From Spirochaeta sp. (GTDB lineage: Bacteria > Spirochaetota > Spirochaetia > DSM-27196 > Alkalispirochaetaceae), in assembly GCA_007117185.1 (NCBI GenBank), contig SKHA01000271.1, positions 1-7,289 of the forward strand: a stretch of DNA of 7,289 bases. The letters are read 5' to 3'. Below the pieces are notes generated by a model, which was not told the origin of the DNA, made no database searches, and saw nothing but the letters and a program-made list of their open reading frames with translations. Shown piece after piece: positions 4,913 to 7,289 of this stretch; positions within the stretch are counted from its first letter, which is position 1, and the number at the start of each line of letters is the position of its first letter. The position numbers and the translations under genes are program-made.

Positions 4913-7281
4913 TGGGTATGATCTTCCGGATTCTGCGACGGGACGGGGCGCGCAACCGGGTCGTCATGGTGGTTGTTTTCTCTCTGGTGACGGTGTCGGC
5001 GTTTCTGCTGGCCAGCGGCGCCGGACTGATCGTCCAGCTCAAGGCCTCGCTGGACGCGCTGTTCGCTCAGTCCGTGGTTCCGCACCTGGTGCAGATGCAC
5101 GCCGGCGACCTCCAGCTCGATCACGGCCCCAACCTCGACCGCAGCCGGGTGGACGAGTGGGCGGCAGGGAACCCCCTGGTGGATCAGCACCAGATTGTCG
5201 AGATGATCACCGTGGACGGATCGCACCTGACGCTGGGCCAGTGGGCATCGTCGGAGGGAAGCGGCGTGATGGACATCAGCTTTGTGGTGCAGAACCCGCG
5301 CTTCGACTTCCTCCTGGACGGCGACAACAGACCGATGTCCCCGCCGCCGGGGGAGATCGGGGTGCCGCTGTACTACCGGGAGGCTCGGGATCTGCAGGTG
5401 GGCGACACGGTGCGTATCGATACCGGCTCGTTCTCTTATGAGTTCCGGATTGCCGGATTTGTCCGCGACGCGATGATGAACCCGGCAATCATTCACTCCA
5501 AGCGTTTTCTGGTGCACGAGCTGGACTACGCGGCACTGCGCAGCGCTCTTCCCGACACAGAGTTTCTGATTGAGTTTCGCCTTACCGACGCCGCGCGAAT
5601 CGGCGAGGTGGCCGCAGGGTATACCGGGGCGGGGCTGCCTGACCGCGGCCCGTCGATTGATCACCGACTCTTTCGCGTGTTCAACGCCCTGACCGACGGT
5701 ATCGTTGCCGCTGCGGTGATCGTTCTGAGTCTGTTGCTCATGCTGATCGCGGTACTCTGCCTGCGGTTCACCATTGTGGCAACACTGGAAGAGGACTACC
5801 GTGAGATCGGTGTGATGAAGGCGATCGGGATGAGTCGCCGGGATATCAGGCGCCTGTACCTGATCAAGTATGTTGCCCTCGGCGGGGTGGCGTCGTTGGC
5901 AGGATATCTGGTTTCGCTGGCGGCGGGCCCCGCGCTGACCGCGAACATCACCGTTTTTCTGGGGTCGGCAGAGGTACCCCCGGCGCTGCAGGCGCTGCCT
6001 GCGGCTGCGGCGGTACTCGTGTTCGCCATGGTGGTTGGATCCGCAGGGTTGATCCTGCGGCGGGTGCATCGAATCAGTGTCATCGCCGCCCTGCGCGGCG
6101 GCGTGGTGGGCGGCCGCCTTCGTCGGGTCAGAATGCTCCCCCTGCGAACGGGCAGACACGCCTGGGTGAACCTGGTTCTGGGAGTTCGCGACGTGGCGCA
6201 GCGCCCGCAGCTCTTTGCGCTGGTGGTGGGAATCTTCGCGGTCTGCGCGGCGATCATTCTGGTACCGTTTCACCTGCACTCTACCATGAACGATCCATCG
6301 CTGATCTCCTACATGGGAATCGGCCGCAGCGACATTCGTCTTGACCTCCGGCAGTCCGACCTGGTGGGTACGCGCTTCGAGGAGATGGTAACTGCCGTCG
6401 CCGCAGACCCCCAGATTGGGGGGTACGCACCGCGGGTGACCGCGCGGTTCACCCTCATCACCGAGGACGGAACCCGGGAGAGCCTCACCGTGGAAACCGG
6501 TGACTTCTCACGCTTTCCCCTGGAGTACATCAGCGGGTCCGCACCGCTTGAAGAAAACCAGATCGCTCTCTCTACTCTCAACGCCCGGGATCTGGAACGA
6601 ACCATCGGCGACACGCTGATTCTGGTGGTTGCCGGGGTAGAGCGGGAGATGACGGTGAGCGGTATCTACCAGGACGTGACCAACGGCGGTCGCACCGCCA
6701 AAGCACCCCTGCCCGTTGATGAAGAGGTGGTGCTCTGGTACGCCCTCATTGCGGATGTCCGACCCGGTGTGGACGTTGCCCGCAAGACCGCCGAGTACTC
6801 TCATCTTTTTAATCCGGCCCGGGTCACCGACCTTGAGGGGTACATCGACGAGACCCTGGGACAGACCATTGCCCAACTGGCCGGTGTGGTCCTGGCGGCG
6901 ATCGCTATTGGGCTGGTGGTGGCGATTCTGATCACCGCTCTCTTTCTGAAGATGCTGTTGATCAAGGACACCTCGCGCATCGCGATCATGAAGAGCGTGG
7001 GGTTTTCGCTGCAGCATATCCGGCTGCAGTACCTGAGCACCGCCCTGGTCCTCCTGACCATCGGGGTTGTTTCGGGAACGGTGCTCTCCAATACCCTGGG
7101 CCAGCGGGCAGTTGGCCTCCTGTGGTCCTTTATGGGGGCGGCGCAGATCCGTTTCGTGATCCGTCCGTTGCAGGCGTACCTGCTGCTCCCGCTCCTGCTT
7201 GCAACGGCTGTTGTGGTGACCACGCTAATCAGCGTTTCCCGCATCAGAAATACCAGTATCGCCACCACAATCGTGGAATGA
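4909..7281 (+). CDS. FtsX/MacB/LolE-type ABC transporter permease, two fused halves
   Basis: 790-residue inner-membrane permease of the type VII (FtsX-like, MacB-fold) ABC class, whose members transmit ATP-driven motion to the periplasm for lipoprotein release, peptide export or cell-wall control. It contains two copies of the standard unit. Half 1 has helix 18-42, a large extracytoplasmic domain at about 43-260, and helices 264-290, 318-340 and 362-384. Half 2 has helix 435-455, an extracytoplasmic domain at about 456-650, and helices 655-680, 706-727 and 755-777. The FtsX coupling motif appears twice: REIGVMKAIGMSRRDI (298-313) and RIAIMKSVGFSLQHI (690-704). The second copy has R690 where the first has E299. 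With eight helices in a 4+4 pattern it is a pseudo-dimer, unlike the 10-helix BceB type. It has no ATPase domain of its own, so a separate ATPase is needed, probably the gene that starts at 7278. Substrate unknown. Confidence 0.9.
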   Translation: MMGMIFRILRRDGARNRVVMVVVFSLVTVSAFLLASGAGLIVQLKASLDALFAQSVVPHLVQMHAGDLQLDHGPNLDRSRVDEWAAGNPLVDQHQIVEMITVDGSHLTLGQWASSEGSGVMDISFVVQNPRFDFLLDGDNRPMSPPPGEIGVPLYYREARDLQVGDTVRIDTGSFSYEFRIAGFVRDAMMNPAIIHSKRFLVHELDYAALRSALPDTEFLIEFRLTDAARIGEVAAGYTGAGLPDRGPSIDHRLFRVFNALTDGIVAAAVIVLSLLLMLIAVLCLRFTIVATLEEDYREIGVMKAIGMSRRDIRRLYLIKYVALGGVASLAGYLVSLAAGPALTANITVFLGSAEVPPALQALPAAAAVLVFAMVVGSAGLILRRVHRISVIAALRGGVVGGRLRRVRMLPLRTGRHAWVNLVLGVRDVAQRPQLFALVVGIFAVCAAIILVPFHLHSTMNDPSLISYMGIGRSDIRLDLRQSDLVGTRFEEMVTAVAADPQIGGYAPRVTARFTLITEDGTRESLTVETGDFSRFPLEYISGSAPLEENQIALSTLNARDLERTIGDTLILVVAGVEREMTVSGIYQDVTNGGRTAKAPLPVDEEVVLWYALIADVRPGVDVARKTAEYSHLFNPARVTDLEGYIDETLGQTIAQLAGVVLAAIAIGLVVAILITALFLKMLLIKDTSRIAIMKSVGFSLQHIRLQYLSTALVLLTIGVVSGTVLSNTLGQRAVGLLWSFMGAAQIRFVIRPLQAYLLLPLLLATAVVVTTLISVSRIRNTSIATTIVE

Positions 7282-7289
7282 CCCAACCA
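7278..7289 (+). CDS. Probable start of next gene, cut by window edge (ABC ATPase expected)
   Basis: ATG at 7278 overlaps the permease stop TGA as ATGA and reads M-T-Q-P to the window end with no stop. The same overlap joins the two upstream genes, so a coupled third gene is likely. No good Shine-Dalgarno sequence precedes it, so translation would depend on coupling. The permease lacks a nucleotide-binding domain, so a LolD/MacB-type ATPase is the expected product. That identity is inference from context only, because four codons carry no domain information. Confidence 0.45.

Noticed and set aside
4738..6279. Very long open frame on the - strand (about 513 codons) opposite the secreted protein and permease genes
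   Set aside because: The translation is rich in H, Q and R with no hydrophobic core or motif, as expected from the complement of GC-rich codons. It covers the end of one well-supported gene and much of another.

Overview
The window is 7.3 kb of GC-rich bacterial DNA with all genes on the + strand, packed tightly (longest non-coding gap about 137 bases). It reads as an ordinary chromosomal stretch of an anaerobic or facultatively anaerobic, two-membrane bacterium. An [FeFe]-hydrogenase indicates fermentative or anaerobic metabolism, and a secreted, beta-strand-rich putative outer-membrane protein indicates a diderm envelope. A GC-rich member of the Spirochaetota (Spirochaeta/Alkalispirochaeta-like) would fit, but this is a guess from gene content; no rRNA or other phylogenetic marker is present. 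I see no tRNA, rRNA, CRISPR array, insertion sequence or tandem repeat.

Layout. (1) Bases 1-1370 hold the C-terminal three quarters of an [FeFe]-hydrogenase large subunit. It enters from beyond the left edge and has two [4Fe-4S] motifs and an intact H-cluster site. A strong rho-independent terminator at 1398-1426 closes that unit. (2) Bases 1508-2815 encode a Gfo/Idh/MocA-family NAD(P)-dependent oxidoreductase with a five-cysteine signature. (3) After 33 bases, 2849-3820 encodes a protein with seven predicted membrane helices and a C-terminal LuxR-type helix-turn-helix, i.e. a membrane-anchored one-component regulator. (4) After a 123-base gap containing a 7-bp inverted repeat, 3944-4912 encodes a signal-peptide-bearing, probably outer-membrane beta-barrel protein of unknown function. 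(5) An ATGA overlap leads into 4909-7281, an 8-helix, two-halved FtsX/MacB/LolE-type ABC permease. A second ATGA overlap at 7278 appears to open a further gene (M-T-Q-P...) cut by the right edge, plausibly the partner ATPase.

How the genes may work together. The hydrogenase is transcriptionally separated from what follows. The oxidoreductase and the 7TM-LuxR regulator probably share a transcript. The putative outer-membrane protein, the permease and the next gene form a translationally coupled envelope module. Its likely theme is transport or mechanical coupling across the envelope (lipoprotein, lipid or peptide handling), but the substrate cannot be read from the sequence. The membrane regulator lies directly upstream of that module and is a reasonable candidate to control it. 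The most unusual items are the 7TM-LuxR regulator, the barrel-plus-fused-FtsX module, and the Cys-rich oxidoreductase.
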